A DNA stretch of 64,000 bases from Monosporascus cannonballus (Eukaryota; Ascomycota; Sordariomycetes; Xylariales). A program made the translations under genes and the position numbers. Positions within the stretch are counted from its first letter, which is position 1. The number at the start of each line of letters is the position of its first letter. A model generated the notes under the pieces. The model was not told where the DNA came from and did not search any database. It saw only the letters and a list, made by a program, of their open reading frames with translations. The DNA lies in contig QJNS01000337.1 of NCBI GenBank assembly GCA_004154925.1, positions 1 to 64,000 on the forward strand. Reading direction: 5' to 3'. Shown one piece after another: positions 1 to 12,497 of the stretch.

Positions 1-91
<91 letters not shown>

Positions 92-97
92 TAATAA
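1..97. repeat. (AAT)n microsatellite
   Basis: About 30 uninterrupted AAT units open the window and run directly into the Ty3/gypsy relic. The array may extend beyond the left edge. Nothing coding is visible. Confidence 0.95.
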
Positions 98-2661
98 ATT
101 TGGAAATAAATATTTTAAATTAAGAAAGAATAATTTTATAAAAATCTTTATACGGAATATTAAAGGAAAAGTTATTAATTTTACGCAAAATATTTATAAA
201 CTTATTCGATAAAAATTAAATTCGGACTAATACTTTCTTTATAAATATTCCGGTATTATTCGTAAGGAAATTTACTGGGAGTTTACGATTTTATATAAAT
301 TATGAAAAGTTAATAAAATTACGAAATAAAACCGTTATTTTTTCCCGTTAATAAAAAAAACGTTACGAACTTTATTATAAGCCCGGTAGTGTACGAAATT
401 TAACGTTCGAACGGCTTTTTACCGATTACGTATCCGCTAGGAAAACGAATAAAAAATTACGTTCCGTATACGTTTTAAATCTTTCGAATAATTAGTATAT
501 TTATTCGGCCCTAATAATATACTGATTATTTTCTAATATTATATTAATATTACGTTAAAATATTACCTTAATAATTTTTATTCCGTATATATAAAGAATA
601 TATTAATTTATTCGTCCGGTTTTCGAACCGATTATATAACTAAGGTTAAGTTGGTATTCCGTTATTTAGCGGAAATAAAATTAAAGCTAAAGCCGGATAA
701 ATACGAATTTACAATCTAGGAAACGAAATATTTAAAATTTATTATCGAAATAAAAATAAATTTAAAAATTAAAATTAAAAAACTAATTATTATTCGGAAA
801 TAAAAGGCCTTTATTAACGTAAAAAAGGTTAAAACTTTTATCAGGTTCGCCAATTTTTATCGAACATTTATAAAAGATTTTAACGGGATAACAATTCTTT
901 TTTTACGATTAACTAAAAAAACGTTTTTTTCGTTAAAAAAACGAAAAATAACAAATTTTTAACCGATTTAAAAACCTTTTTATTATAACGTTTATTTTTA
1001 TGTATTAAAACCTTAAAAAAACGGTAATAAAAGTAAATTATTCCGGCTGAGCAACTGAAAAATACTTATTTTAATTCGATTTGTTAAGACATTTACGATG
1101 AATTAGGTATTTTTTAAGGAAATTGTTATTAATTAAATATAATTACGAAATATACGATAAAAAATTATCAATTATTATTAAAACGTTAACGGAATAAAGA
1201 AAAAAGTTTTAAAAATTAATTAACCTTTTTATAATTTTAATAAATTATACGAACTTTTAATGTTTTATAAATACTTATAAATTTATTAAAAAAATAAATT
1301 CGATAAACCGGCTTTTTATTCGTTTTTCATTTCGGACTTAAATATTATTTTAATAAATTAATAAACCGACCTAATACAATATTTCGCAAATCGTAAAATA
1401 TATTTTATGGCGAAAAGAATGTTAAATTTAAAAAGCGGATAACGCGGTTAAATAAAAAGAATAATTATTTAACGAATTAACGCGGATTTAAAAAGTCTTA
1501 TTAGCTGTAATTTATTTAAAACAAAATAATAACGAATAACTAATTATATTTCCCAGTAAAGAAATATTTTTCGAAATAAACCTTTAAAAAATATAAGATT
1601 TAAAAGTTATTAAGAATAAAACCTTAAATATAGCATACGTCGCCGTAATCCAGAAATTACGTAATTTCTCCTTAATTATAAATGCGGTAAAGATTTTTAT
1701 AACGGAATATTTTTTAATTTTAAAAACGTTTTATAACTTAAAAAATATATTTAGGTTTTTATTTAAAAATTATTTCGGATATTATTACTTTAACGGGTAT
1801 ACGATTTTTATATTACCGGTTATTTAAAAAATATTATGTTAATAATAATAATTTATAATTATTATTAATCGGAATAAAGTTAAAATATATGCCGTTTTTG
1901 CCGTAATTATAACATATATAATAAATCGTACGTATAAAAAAAACGAAAAAAAGATTATTACGGCTTTTACTTATTTTAAACCGATTTTATTTAAATTTTT
2001 TAATAAATTTTATAATCGGTTTACCGGTAAGGCAAAAAAAACCTTTGTTTTTTTTATAACGTTTTACGATCGTTTAACGAAAACGGTTATTTTAAAATTA
2101 ATACTTAATATAAATATAAAAACATAGGTTTAATATTTTATTATTTATTATTAGAAATATTAGAATTTTTTTAAAAAAGTTAATATCCGATAAAAAAAAT
2201 AATTAAACGAATAAATTCTAGATTTATTTATACGACTTAATAAATATATAATAATAACTTAATATATCCTGTTATTTTTAAACGAACAAAACTATAAAAA
2301 ATTAATTAAAAAACTTTTACGTATTTCCGTTATTTTATAAATAACGTATAATATAATTAGGCCGAATTTTTATTAGTAACATAAAATACCTTTATTAATA
2401 AAAACTTTTTGTTAAAAATATTTTTTTTAAATTTATAAATACGATATAAAACTTATTAATAAAATATTAACAATTTTTTAATTAATTCTTAAAATGAAAA
2501 AATTATTAATTTTATTAAAAAATTACAAAAAAATACGGAATTTGTATAAGTTATTATAATATCGGTATAAATTTGGATAAAATAATTAATTAATATTTTT
2601 AAATAATTAATATTACATTTCGAAATAAAGAATTTAATAAAATTAATTTTAAAAAACCTAA
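98..2661 (+). mobile_element. Ty3/gypsy retrotransposon relic E, pol part
   Basis: Plus-strand conceptual translation, full of stops, follows the order of a Ty3/gypsy pol. The end of reverse transcriptase has a degraded active-site motif near 588-615 that reads YIKNILIYSSG where YLDDILIYS is expected. It is followed by KPDKYEFT (about 690), FANFYRTFIKDFNGI (about 850-900) and an RNase H start VNYSG.AT (about 1040). Integrase follows at about 1750-2330, including FITFYDRLTKTVILK near 2050-2110. The 5' LTR, gag and the start of pol are outside the window. The sequence stops abruptly at 2661, where element A is inserted, and resumes at 9596. Heavily RIP-mutated; certainly not functional. Confidence 0.85.
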
Positions 2662-3055
2662 TGTGACGGCTTGGCGGTTTAACCAACTATTAAACCTAAG
2701 TCGACGGGTTTATGTTGGCAGAAGTATCGTGGGATTCTGAATAATGGATGTAATAACGTATTACGTCTTGTAATATCAGGGGCGTTTTGGATAACGATAT
2801 TTTATTATAAGTTGAAATTATTTAAATTATGGAAATAACGAACGTATATATCTTTATTTTGGCTTAAGGTATTTAAGCGGTTTAAACCTTTAAGTCCCTT
2901 AAGCCCTTTAAGTTTTTCTGCCGACTTAAGGGGTTTAAGGCGTTTGGCATTTTGAAACCTTTAAGTTAGTTACGTAACGCCTTGGCTTAGGTCGGAACTT
3001 AATCCTTTTGTGGTTCCGACCGTTCGTAAAAAGCTAAGATTATTAGGTCTTAATA
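2662..3055 (-). repeat. 3' LTR of element A
   Basis: 394 bp. In plus coordinates it starts TGTGACGGCTTGG and ends TAATA where the other copy has TAACA, consistent with a RIP C-to-T change. It aligns end to end with 9202-9595. The outer (left) half is much less mutated than the inner half. Confidence 0.93.
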
Positions 3056-3740
3056 CGATTTTTCTCTTTTTAAAATTTTTGTCCTTAAAAATTAAATTGC
3101 TTATTTTGGTAATTTTGGTAAATATTTTTCTTTTTTACATACTTATTATGTTAAGTCGAATTAAAAAATTTCGTTTTCGTAAACATATTAATATTTTAAT
3201 TTTTTCAAAACGTATTAAATATTTTGGTTTTAAGATATTTTTTTGTTTTCGTTACGAAAAAAAAGGTACGGAATATAAAGTTATTCGAAAATCTTTAAAA
3301 TATACGCGATATATTTATTATAAGGGCCCTTATAACGTTTTTGGTTTTTCGGAGGCCGAGTACCAAAAACTTTTTGATAAAAAGGACCGTTTAAAACGTA
3401 AAAAGGAATAAGTTCGTAAAATATTACGTATCGTTATTAATAAACTGGACCGTTTGTAAAAATAAAGGCGGTTATTCCGTCGCCGTAATATGGAAATACT
3501 TCGTCGAAAAATTAAGGGCGCGGAGGCCATAAAGGAATTTAAGCATTTAAAGTAAAAATAAGAACAGCTGGAGGTTGTTGTCATAATTGTTACGTTAACG
3601 CAGGCCGCGGCCGATTGGCCTGATATTCCAGCTATTAATTAATCGGCCGTTAATTGGGACGCGCCCGTCGTTATTGGTAAAAATTTTTTAATAAGCGTTA
3701 AGTATTAATAAGGTTTTTAACGGGCTTTCAGGTATTTTCG
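3056..3740 (+). pseudogene. Antisense accessory ORF relic between integrase and 3' LTR
   Basis: On the strand opposite to gag-pol, an open frame runs through the LTR edge to 3411 and continues, with stops, to about 3740. It contains YTRYIYYKGPYNVFGF, then SEAEYQKLFDKKDRLKRKKE, a basic coiled-coil-like stretch (RRRNMEILRRKIKGAEAIKE) and an Asp/Trp-bearing tail (about 3600-3690). From memory, similar Lys/Glu-rich hypothetical proteins accompany fungal Ty3/gypsy elements; I cannot verify this here. Elements B1 (28362-28990) and B2 (39880-40398, reversed) carry a counterpart in the same place, sharing the tail motif KN.LISVKY. Function unknown. Confidence 0.55.
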
Positions 3741-3749
3741 GAATTTAAA

Positions 3750-6700
3750 TATTTTTTCCATTTGATTAAGTACTGGGTAAATTCGTTTTATTTCCGTATA
3801 TCGAGAATTTTTTTTATTTTATATATTTATTCGTTTTTTATTTTTACGTTATTTTGTGCCGTATGCATTTTAATTATATTTGTTATTAATTCGAATAAAA
3901 AATATGAAAAATTAGATAAAATTTGATTTTTGGTAGAAATTCTAATTAATAGTTATTTTTTGAAATTTTCTTAACGATTTTGTATAAACCGATATATTTG
4001 AAATCAAGTTTTTTGCTGGGTTTTTTGTCTGAATATTTTTGGTAACGAGGTAAACCATTTTCCTTTTTTCGAAAATTAATTTTTTTAACTTTTTTTGGTT
4101 ATAATGCTTATTTATTTGGTTCCGTACGAATTTTAATTTTATTTTTATTTCTTGATATAATTATCGTAATTATTTTAACGTAAAGATTATTTTAATATTA
4201 ACTGGACCGTCGTTATGCGTTTTTTTATAAATTTTTGGAATAAAGTTAAAATTTGCGTTAGCTAATATTATTTTAATATTTTCGTAATAACTGGTATTAT
4301 AAGCCAGTTAAATAATAAGTAATTTTTTAACCTAATTATTTTGTTCGTAATTAACGTAATATCGTAAGTATATTTTTAATATTTAATTTAACTGTTCCGT
4401 TTATCCATCCGTTTATAATTTAAATATATTAAATAATTTGTAATTTAAGCCGATTTATGTTATAAGGCCTTACCAAAACTTAGATACAAATATCGAACTT
4501 TTATTTAAGATAATTTCCATTAATAATCCGTATATATTAAAACTATTTTTTAAAAAAAAATATATTATTTGTTCTGCGTTAATATCTTTATAATAAAGTA
4601 AAAAATAGGAAAATTTCGTAAACCGATCGACGATGACGAAAACGTTGTTATAATGTATTTTTGTCGCTAAATCCTTAAATAAAAGAAATTTAATAATAAA
4701 ATCCATAATAATCGAATCCTAAAATCTTTTTGAAACCGGTAATAATTATAGCTTTCTATAAAGCTTATATCGTTACGTTTTGGCCTTATTACAAAAGTTA
4801 TATTATTATCGTACTTTTTGAATTATTATTTTTATTTTAGGAAAAAAATACATATGTTAAAATCGTTTTAGGGTTTTATGGATTTCTGGATATTTATGTA
4901 ATTAATGTTCGTATATATCTCGTATTAAGTCTATTTAATATTCTTTTAAAACCTATATTTTGTCCGTTTTTTGGTTTTTTAGAAAACCGTTATTGTATTA
5001 CTAGATTTTTTAATACATATCTAAAAGTGCTGTCCGAATTGTTATAATTTGTTACGGGCGTAAATATCCTTTTATAATAATATCAAAAATTATATAATTA
5101 ATTTTAACCAATTTTTTCTCGAGGTTTGATTATTTGCTTAAGGTATTTGCTTTGCCGTTTTCTAAATTTTCTTTGTAAATAATAACAAAGTCGAAATTCG
5201 CCAATTTTTTTGCGTATCGTAATTATTATCCGGTAAGTTTTTTAGTCGTAATAAATCGGGTAAGATTTTGATAATCTATATAAACCTTAACTTAATATAA
5301 ATTTCCCTTTAAGAAATACCTAAATTTACGGAATACCATAATAATAACCATAAATTCCTTATCTGGAATACCGTAATTAAATTCGGCTCCTTTTAATTTA
5401 TATAAGAAAAATACGATAAAATATAATTTACCTTAATTATTTCGTTATCTGATTATTACGCTTAACGTATAATCCAAAATATCGGTTTCTAGTTTAACGG
5501 GGCAACTTAAATCGTATATAATTAGTATTGGCTTATTAATAATCGCATTTTTGATTTTTTGGAACGCCTTTTCCGTTTCGGGCGTCCATCTGAATTTTTT
5601 TTCTTTTTTAATAAGGTTAATTAGGGGTATAACAATTTTATTAAAATTTCGAATAAACTTTTTGTAATAATTGGCGAATTTAAAGAATACTTATATCTCC
5701 TTAATTATCGTTAACGTTTGTTATTTTATAATTACAATAATTTTCTTTAAATTTATTTTAATATATTTTGGGATAATAATATGTTCCAGATATTTTACTT
5801 TTTATTTGTAAAACTGGTTTTTTTCTGCATTAATTAATAGCTTTGCGTTTTATAAAACTTAAAGAATTTTATGAATATATTTTACGTATATTTTTTCTGT
5901 TTCTGAAAAAATAAAAATATTATCGAAATAATATATAATAAAAACGTTAAGGTATTTTCGCAGCACATAATTTATTATCCGTTAAAAAATTACTAATACG
6001 TTCGTAAATCCTATTAGCGTAACCAAATACTTAAATAATCCATATTTCGTTTTAAATATTATTTTCCATTCGTATTCTTTTTTAATTTTAATAAGGTTAT
6101 ATCCATTTTTAAAATTAAATACTATAAATTATTTGGCTCCATAAAATTGGTTTTTTATTTTTATAATTAAGGGCAATAATATTTAATCCTTAATAATAAT
6201 ATCGTTCAGTTACCGATAATTAATTACAAATTATAATTTTCCATTTTTCTTAAGTACGAAAAATATGGGGTATCCTGCCGGTAATTTTAAAGGTTGAATC
6301 CATCCTTTTTATAACCGATTTTTTAGGTATTCCCAGAAAACGTACAACTTATTTTTGCTAAAATTATAAATAAGGTAAAACTTCGTTAAAGAACCCTTTT
6401 TAAGAATAATTTCATAATCCCATTCGCTATATTTTGGTAATTTTATATCCAGTTTTTTCTTGAAAAACTGCTTATATTTATGATATTATGGTAATACATT
6501 AATTAAATTTTTTAATTCTTAAAGCTGTTATTTTAAATCGTTATTTAATTGCCGTAATTTTGCTTTAATAATAATAATAATACGTTATATTTTTCTTTAA
6601 TGCCTATTTTTTTTTTATATTTTATCCTTTTGGGTAATAAGGTATTTATCGTATCCTTATATTTATATTCGTCGCCATTTTCGATCAAGTATTAAGATCT

Positions 6701-7930
6701 TAATTTTTTTTCTTATTTGTTAACGGGAGGTAAAACGAACTTTACCTAGCCAGTCCTTTTATTAATCAAGATTCCATACCGGTACATCTATAGTTTTTTT
6801 AAAATCATATTATAATTCCCGAATAAAACGATATCGAAATCCATTATTTGGTATCGTTTTTAAATAAAAATCTCGAAATAATTAATTTCGCGTAAAATTT
6901 TTCCGTTATCGTAAACGAAATTAATTTCGCGTAAAATTTTTCCGTTATCGTAAACGAAATCTTGATTTTCGGCATTTATCGTTATATAAGGTTTTAACTT
7001 ATATCTCCATAATAATTTAAGTTCGTTAATTATATCCGGTATAATATAATTTCTACCTAAAGCTCCGCAATTTACTATTACGATATACTAATACGTTCCG
7101 ATTTATATATTTAAGGTAATAAGGTTATTAACGGTTCTTATCGTTATGTTTTAAACCTTTCTTAAAAATTTATTTTAATTTCTTTAGGTTTCGTTATTTT
7201 ACGGCTTTTTTACAGGTAACTTTCGTCTTTTAATTCCTTTTCGAATTTATCGAACCTTATTTATATTTTTTTATATAGCGCGTTAAGTTATTATATTTGT
7301 TATTTTTATCGGCGTATTATGCTTTCGAATTATATTAATTATTCTTAATTTTGTTAAATTTTTTTCCCTATTAAATAAATTATTCCTTAATATGACGTAT
7401 AATTTTTTATTAAGCCTTATTTCCTTTTTATTAAAGGTTTCGTATAAATCGTTAGATTTTTTTTTCAAAACTTATTATTTATCAGGATTTATAATAAATA
7501 TTAATTAAAAATAAAAATCTGTAATAACCTTCTGGTAATGTTTTTCCATAATATATTAAATTAACTTTTTTTCCGTTTAATAATTATATTATTTATAATA
7601 ACAAAAAAGGTTTTCCTACGGGCATTATTTTCCTTTAGGCCAGTTTTCTGTTATTACTAGCTGAAAAAAATTATTTTTAAGGGTTATAAATCGAAAATGC
7701 TAATATTATTATTTATTATTCTTATTTTCTCCCATTTTGTTAAGAAAATCGAATCTTTCATAATATATACGGGTAATTCTATTATAAATATGCCGTTTTC
7801 ATTTTTCGTAAATAAAGCAATTTTATTTTTTGCAATAAATAACATATATCCTGCTGTATTAATCAGGGGTTCTGGAACAAACCTTTTTTATTTAGCCCTG
7901 GTATTCCTTTAACCATTCTTTAAAGATATT
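3750..7930 (-). pseudogene. Element A pol relic (protease-RT-RNase H-integrase)
   Basis: Read on the minus strand, 4470-4706 is an open stretch matching the integrase core. It begins MDFIIKF (first catalytic-Asp region), has VFVIVDRFTKFSYF (second) and ends in a degraded LNKSSIFVSKFW, where SDRG.IF.S.FW is expected. The reverse transcriptase active site is at 5919-5930 and reads YFDN where YLDD is expected, followed by IFIFSE. Numerous stops and frameshifts make the polyprotein nonfunctional. The protease boundary cannot be placed. Confidence 0.85.
6881..6958. repeat. 39-bp tandem duplication inside element A
   Basis: Two identical 39-bp units lie head to tail, 6881-6919 and 6920-6958, within the protease/RT region. 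The homologous part of element B1 (about 32180-32220) has one copy, so the duplication arose in A or its source lineage. 39 bp is in frame. Confidence 0.9.
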
Positions 7931-9201
7931 CCGTTATTCCTTAATTTCTTATTAAGCTAAATTCTTAATTTCTTATATTTTTTATTAAATTTTTTGCTAC
8001 GGTAAACCTAATATATACTTAGGCCGAATTATATTAATAAATTTTTCGTTTTTTTGATTTTCTTTAGGTTATCCTTCGGATATAAGCTTTTAATTATTCC
8101 GTTATAATTTTTTAAGTAAGGAACATTTATAAGCCTTATATCCCTTTTTTCCGCAATTATAATATTTAATCTGGCTCCAATCCTTTTTATGGGTAACTCC
8201 TAGCTCCATAAGGCCTGGTTTAATGCCATAAAAAATATTGTTACGCCGAAAAACGCTAATATTAACTATATATCGGGATTTATTATCGTTTTTTCTTTTA
8301 ATTCCTTTAATACGCCAGATATATTGCCGGTTATTAATTTTAACTGCTATAACGATATAATCCGATAAATAATTAAGCCGGTTAAACTTAAAAAACTTTT
8401 CCTGTATTTTTTTTTTAGGCCATCGAAAAATTTAATTATTAATACTTTTTATCCCTAATTTAACTTAAATACTAATTAAATTAGTACGTTATTATACTTG
8501 GATATTAATCCTTTTTATTATAATTATTAAATTTGTATTTCGGCCTTTATTTTTTCGTTTATTATTCCGAAAGCCTTTATTAATACTTATTTGAATTATT
8601 CGTAATTGTTATATACCCGCATTATTTCCGGATTACGTTTTTTAATTAGTAAAGTAACGTATTTTCTTATAGCCGGCTTAAACCAAATAGCCGCGTTTCC
8701 GGTAAATTGTCCAACCGTAAATTTAACTTATATAATAAACGTAATAAATCGAATAGGAAAATACCCGAAATACGTTCGGCATTAGGTTAAGAATAATTAT
8801 AATTTAGTCGAAATTCTATTAAAAGATTTTGGCTTAAAAGATTTAAAAACTTTTTTTAATTCCTTAATAAAATTCGGTTAAATAACTTAATTCGGCCGAA
8901 AAAGCTTTTTAATTTCGGGAACCTTTTTTTTTCTTAAGTTTTTTATGGGTAACTTAAAAAAACGTAATAAGGTTATTTTTATCTTGTTCAAACTAGATAA
9001 TACGTTTATTTATAGTATCCAGGTATCGAAAAACTTCTTTTCGAAAAAAACAAAGCTGCTCCTTTTCTTCCTCGGATTCCATTCCAGTATTAAGGTTTTC
9101 AAAAACCTGGTAAATAGGCTGTTCGGGTTATTTACTGGTAAATATAATGTCGGCGGTATTGCTTAAAATTTAACGGTATTACTAAACAAAAACTTATAAC
9201 G
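7931..9201 (-). pseudogene. Element A gag relic
   Basis: Minus-strand translation of about 8120-8163 gives YYNCGKKGYKAYKC, a CCHC zinc knuckle (C-x2-C-x4-H-x4-C) in which the first Cys and the His have become Tyr, as expected from RIP. The upstream segment (8450-9000) matches the gag pieces of B1 at 33700-34065 and 40835-41190. No intact reading frame remains. Confidence 0.75.
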
Positions 9202-9595
9202 TATAACGGCTTGGCGGTTTAACCAATTATTAAACCTAAGTTAACGGGTTTATATTAACAGAAATATCGTAAGATTTTAAGCAATAAATATAATAACGTA
9301 TTATATTTCGTAATATTAGGGGCGTTTTGGGTAACGATATTTTATTATAAACTAAAATTATTTAAATTATGGAAATAACGAACGTATATATCCTTATTTT
9401 GGCTCAAAGTGCTTAAGCGGCTTAAACCCTTAAGTCCCTTAAGCCCTTTAAGCTCTTTTACCGACTTAAAGGGCTCAAGGCGCTTGGCGCTTTGAAACCT
9501 TTAAGCCAGTTACGTAACGCCTTGGCTTGGGTCGGAGCTTAATCCTTTTGTGGTTCCGACCGTCCGTAAGAAGCCAAGATCGTTAGGTCCTAACA
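9202..9595 (-). repeat. 5' LTR of element A
   Basis: 394 bp, ending CTAACA followed by the TSD CCTAA. The right (outer) half has fewer RIP changes than the left half, the mirror image of the 3' LTR. Confidence 0.93.
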
Positions 9596-10066
9596 CCTAA
9601 TTATTCCGTAATTATTTAAAAACTATTTTAAATATATATTAAAAATAAATTTACCGTAATTACGTTATATAATATTATAAAATTAAACGTACCATTAAGG
9701 ATATATTTGAAATTCGACATAAATTTCCTAAAGTTAATAATAAAACACTTATTATTTAATAAAATTTTATATAATAATTAACCGTTATTAATATTATTAA
9801 AAAAAGAAAAAAAAATATATAATAAAATGTATAGTAAAGGTTGAAAATAAATACGTAAGCTATGGTTATCGAAAAAATGATTCGTAAAATAAATAAATTA
9901 TGCCGAATAAATATAGGAACTATATAATAATTTTAAAAAATTATTCGGAAACGGAACGGGATTAATAAAAACGTAAAAGTATAAATAAAGATAAAAAAAA
10001 AAGGTATAAGTAAAACCGCTACCGCCTCGCCGCAGCCTCGTTATTTCTTAAGGGCGAAAAAAGGGA
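9596..10066 (+). mobile_element. Ty3/gypsy relic E, 3' internal part
   Basis: Sequence after the second CCTAA continues the frame interrupted at 2661; the joined text resembles the end of a chromodomain-type integrase tail. It ends with TASPQPRYFLRAKKG and a polypurine run (GGGCGAAAAAAGGGA, 10052-10066) immediately before the putative LTR. Confidence 0.65.
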
Positions 10067-10257
10067 TGATATTATAGGCTAAAGCCTATAGAGCAGCTCG
10101 GGCTTATAAAGCGAGCTCCTTAGCCCGAATTTACTCATATATATATAGGGAGCAGTCACCTCGCTGGTAACTAGTTATTTCTCCCTTTTCCTCCTTACCT
10201 TAAATATAAACCTTTATTGGGCCGTGCCTCCGTTCAACCTACGCATCGTGCCCGTCA
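10067..10257 (+). repeat. Putative 3' LTR of element E
   Basis: Begins TGATATTATAGG straight after a polypurine tract and ends CCGTCA(CA). It contains a TATATATATATAGGG box at about 10139-10152 and is much less AT-rich than its surroundings. The matching 5' LTR would lie left of the window, so the ends (10257 or 10259) are not proven. Confidence 0.55.
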
Positions 10258-10662
10258 CACTTATATAACTATCGAAACGAAGGGTTCGAACTCGTATGCG
10301 TTGTTCAGTAATAAGGTGTTTTATATGGATATTCTTAAAGCGTTTATTTAATTTAAAAGCTTCAGTAAAAGCATTAGTAAGAACTTCGAAAACAACTTCA
10401 GAAGCTTCTATATTTGCAGCGTTAAATAACGATATACGTTAATAGCTTCAGATTCGAGCTTAAATAAGAGGTTGCAAAAGAGCTGTAATTTTTCGTATGT
10501 ATCTGCGGTTGATCCATATAAAAGCTACATCTAATTTGGGTGGCGTGATTACTAGCGCGACCTACTGCTATCTGAAGGTGTGATAAAAATTTTGCCTGAT
10601 ACTATAGTACTAAAGTTCTAATGTGTAGATCAGGTGACAAGTATAAACATACGTCATCTTTA
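10258..10662. other. Older host or repeat DNA, left flank of Fot1-like element
   Basis: No gene is recognised. From about 10500 the sequence is less AT-rich than the rest of the block. It continues at 12498 on the other side of the Fot1-like insertion. Confidence 0.5.
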
Positions 10663-12497
10663 ACCTCGGACCCCATATAATAAATAACCCTAGCAATGAA
10701 TAAGGAAAACACACCCAAAATCATAGTAACCTACACATTCCAAAGCCTTTTAATAACGCAACAACGTATTTTTTGATAAAATAAAGCTATTTAAGCTAGT
10801 TAGCTTTACGCTGCCTTTTTTTAGCAGGCTGTTTTTTAATATAATTATTAATTAGGACCTAATCGTCAGCTTTTATAGGCTTTAAACGTTTAATAACTTT
10901 ATCTTTAAGCGACTTAATGTTTAATAAATTTGTAAAAATCTTACTCGGTTATTTAATAATAATTTGGCGTTTGCAACTTTCGTATTTCTTGAATTTTGCT
11001 TGCAAATGCTAATTATTATGATAGAAAATAACGTTTTCGGTATTAAGATTATTAAACCTTTTAATAGTTTTAATTATTACTTTTCGTATATTGCATAATT
11101 CTTCCACCTAATTACGTAAGACCGTTCGTATATTTTTCCGTAACTTTAAAGCTTTATAAAAAATATATACGATTTTGTTCTGGCTGTTAATCACTTATTC
11201 CGGGGGTGTTTTCGGCTTAAGAGTCGGTTAAGGTGTTATTTCGGGGTTTTCTAATATTATTTCAGGTTTAAAAAGAAATAAACCGGTATAATGTTATTTA
11301 AGTTTAATATTTTTATCGGTAAAGGCGATTTCGGTAACTTTGCGATATGCTTTTAATATACGGCGTTTGTATTCGGAAATTATTGCGAATAGTCCGCCGA
11401 CCTTCCGCAAAACGATACGATATTCCTTTTTAAATACGGAAAATACGATAACGTTAAATAGTTAAAGGTTATTATTCGACTAAGGTAAAAAATATATAAG
11501 GGCAATTTTGTTTTCAAAATATTTTTACATAAAAGTAAGGGATACGTATATAATATACCTATTTAAGATAAATAACCGTTATTTATTATGAAAACGGAAC
11601 TTAATTTTCAGAAAGAAAATAAATTTTAATTATTTTAATTCGATAACGTTATTAATTTACTCTTTCGGAATTAATATATATTCGTTTTTTTTAATATTTT
11701 CGGGTAATTATTATTTTTGAACGGTAAAATTATTAAAAATATATGCGGCCATATTTTTCCCCTATATAAAGCCGATATATTCGAAAATAAATATTTATAA
11801 TATTACCCCCGATTTTTCAAGTTTTACGCAAACCGTTTCCGAAGATCTTATAACCGTTTTATTAATTTATTCCTTTTTTTGAACGCCCGTTTTATCCATA
11901 TTATATTCGTTCGCAAGCTTAATTTTATATTTGGTTTGAACAGCGACGAGGAAGAGGAAAAATTTGCGAATATCGTTACGATTACGTGCCTTTAGGCGGT
12001 CCCGGAGCATAATTCGTCCTTTTTTCGTATGTATCTTATTATGGCGTACGATAAAACGATTAACTTAATTTTTTCCAAAAGTTCTTTTAAGGCCTAGTAA
12101 GGCTTTTGTTATCTGACGGACCTATATTTTCATAAGAGCGCGGCCGTATATTTTTTCGTACAGTATCCAATTAATAAGTTTATCCTTTTCCTAATCCGAT
12201 AATTTATATGTTTTAGCTTTGGTTTCGGAACGCGATTTGGAACTATAAACGCGGTATGATAGGGTGGATTAAAGTATATCGAATCGCAAGTTCGCAAAAG
12301 TTTCGGAATTACTTTTCGCCATAAAATTCTTGGCATCCCGAATTCTGCGCTTTCGGTCGAAATTAACTATTTTTACCCGAAATCAATTAATTAAAGGGTT
12401 ATTGAGTTATTGCGGAGTGAAGCTTTAAGGAATAGTTGTTGTTGTGGAGAAAAGTCGTATTCATTGTTAGGGTCATTCATTATGTGGGGTCCGAGGT
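10663..12497 (-). mobile_element. Fot1/pogo-type DNA transposon
   Basis: 1,835 bp, flanked by TA duplications (10661-10662 and 12498-12499). The ends are imperfect terminal inverted repeats: ACCTCGGACCCCATATAATA on the left, against ACCTCGGACCCCACATAATG read inward from the right. Similarity continues for about 45 bp. Size, TA target and the encoded protein fit the Fot1/pogo branch of Tc1/mariner. The outermost ends are less mutated than the interior. Confidence 0.9.
10790..12340 (-). pseudogene. Fot1/pogo transposase relic
   Basis: Minus-strand translation shows the family order. Near the N-terminus is KRINLLIGYCTKKY (psq-like helix-turn-helix, about 12160-12200). Next come ALLGLKRTFGKN.VNRFI and RHNKIHTKKGRIMLRDRLKA (CENP-B-type HTH, about 12000-12110). 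IRKFFLFLVAVQTKYKIKLA and NEYNMDKTG (11890-11960) follow, where the family has an N-F-D-E-T-G motif opening the DDE domain. The C-terminal part has AFTDKNIK...TGLF.F.PEII (about 11270-11340), typical of pogo. Several stops and the D-E to D-K change make it inactive. Confidence 0.85.

Larger units (their letters stand above)
2662..9595 (-). mobile_element. Complete Ty3/gypsy LTR retrotransposon A (RIP-mutated)
   Basis: A 6,934-bp element is bounded by two 394-bp LTRs and a 5-bp target-site duplication, CCTAA at 2657-2661 and at 9596-9600. Gag, reverse transcriptase and integrase all read on the minus strand, so the 5' LTR is the right-hand one. It interrupts element E: the E sequence continues on the far side of the duplication. 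All coding regions carry stops and frameshifts typical of RIP. A lysine-rich open frame on the opposite strand lies between integrase and the 3' LTR. Confidence 0.93.

Noticed and set aside
1..97. AAT array as a CRISPR or centromeric satellite
   Set aside because: Simple trinucleotide microsatellite without spacers or higher-order structure.
3010..3055. Start of the 133-codon plus frame inside the LTR
   Set aside because: The LTR portion is merely open; only the part after 3056 carries motif-like text.
7697..7912. 71-codon plus-strand frame in element A
   Set aside because: Opposite to gag-pol and generated by AT-rich sequence; no counterpart seen in B1 or B2.
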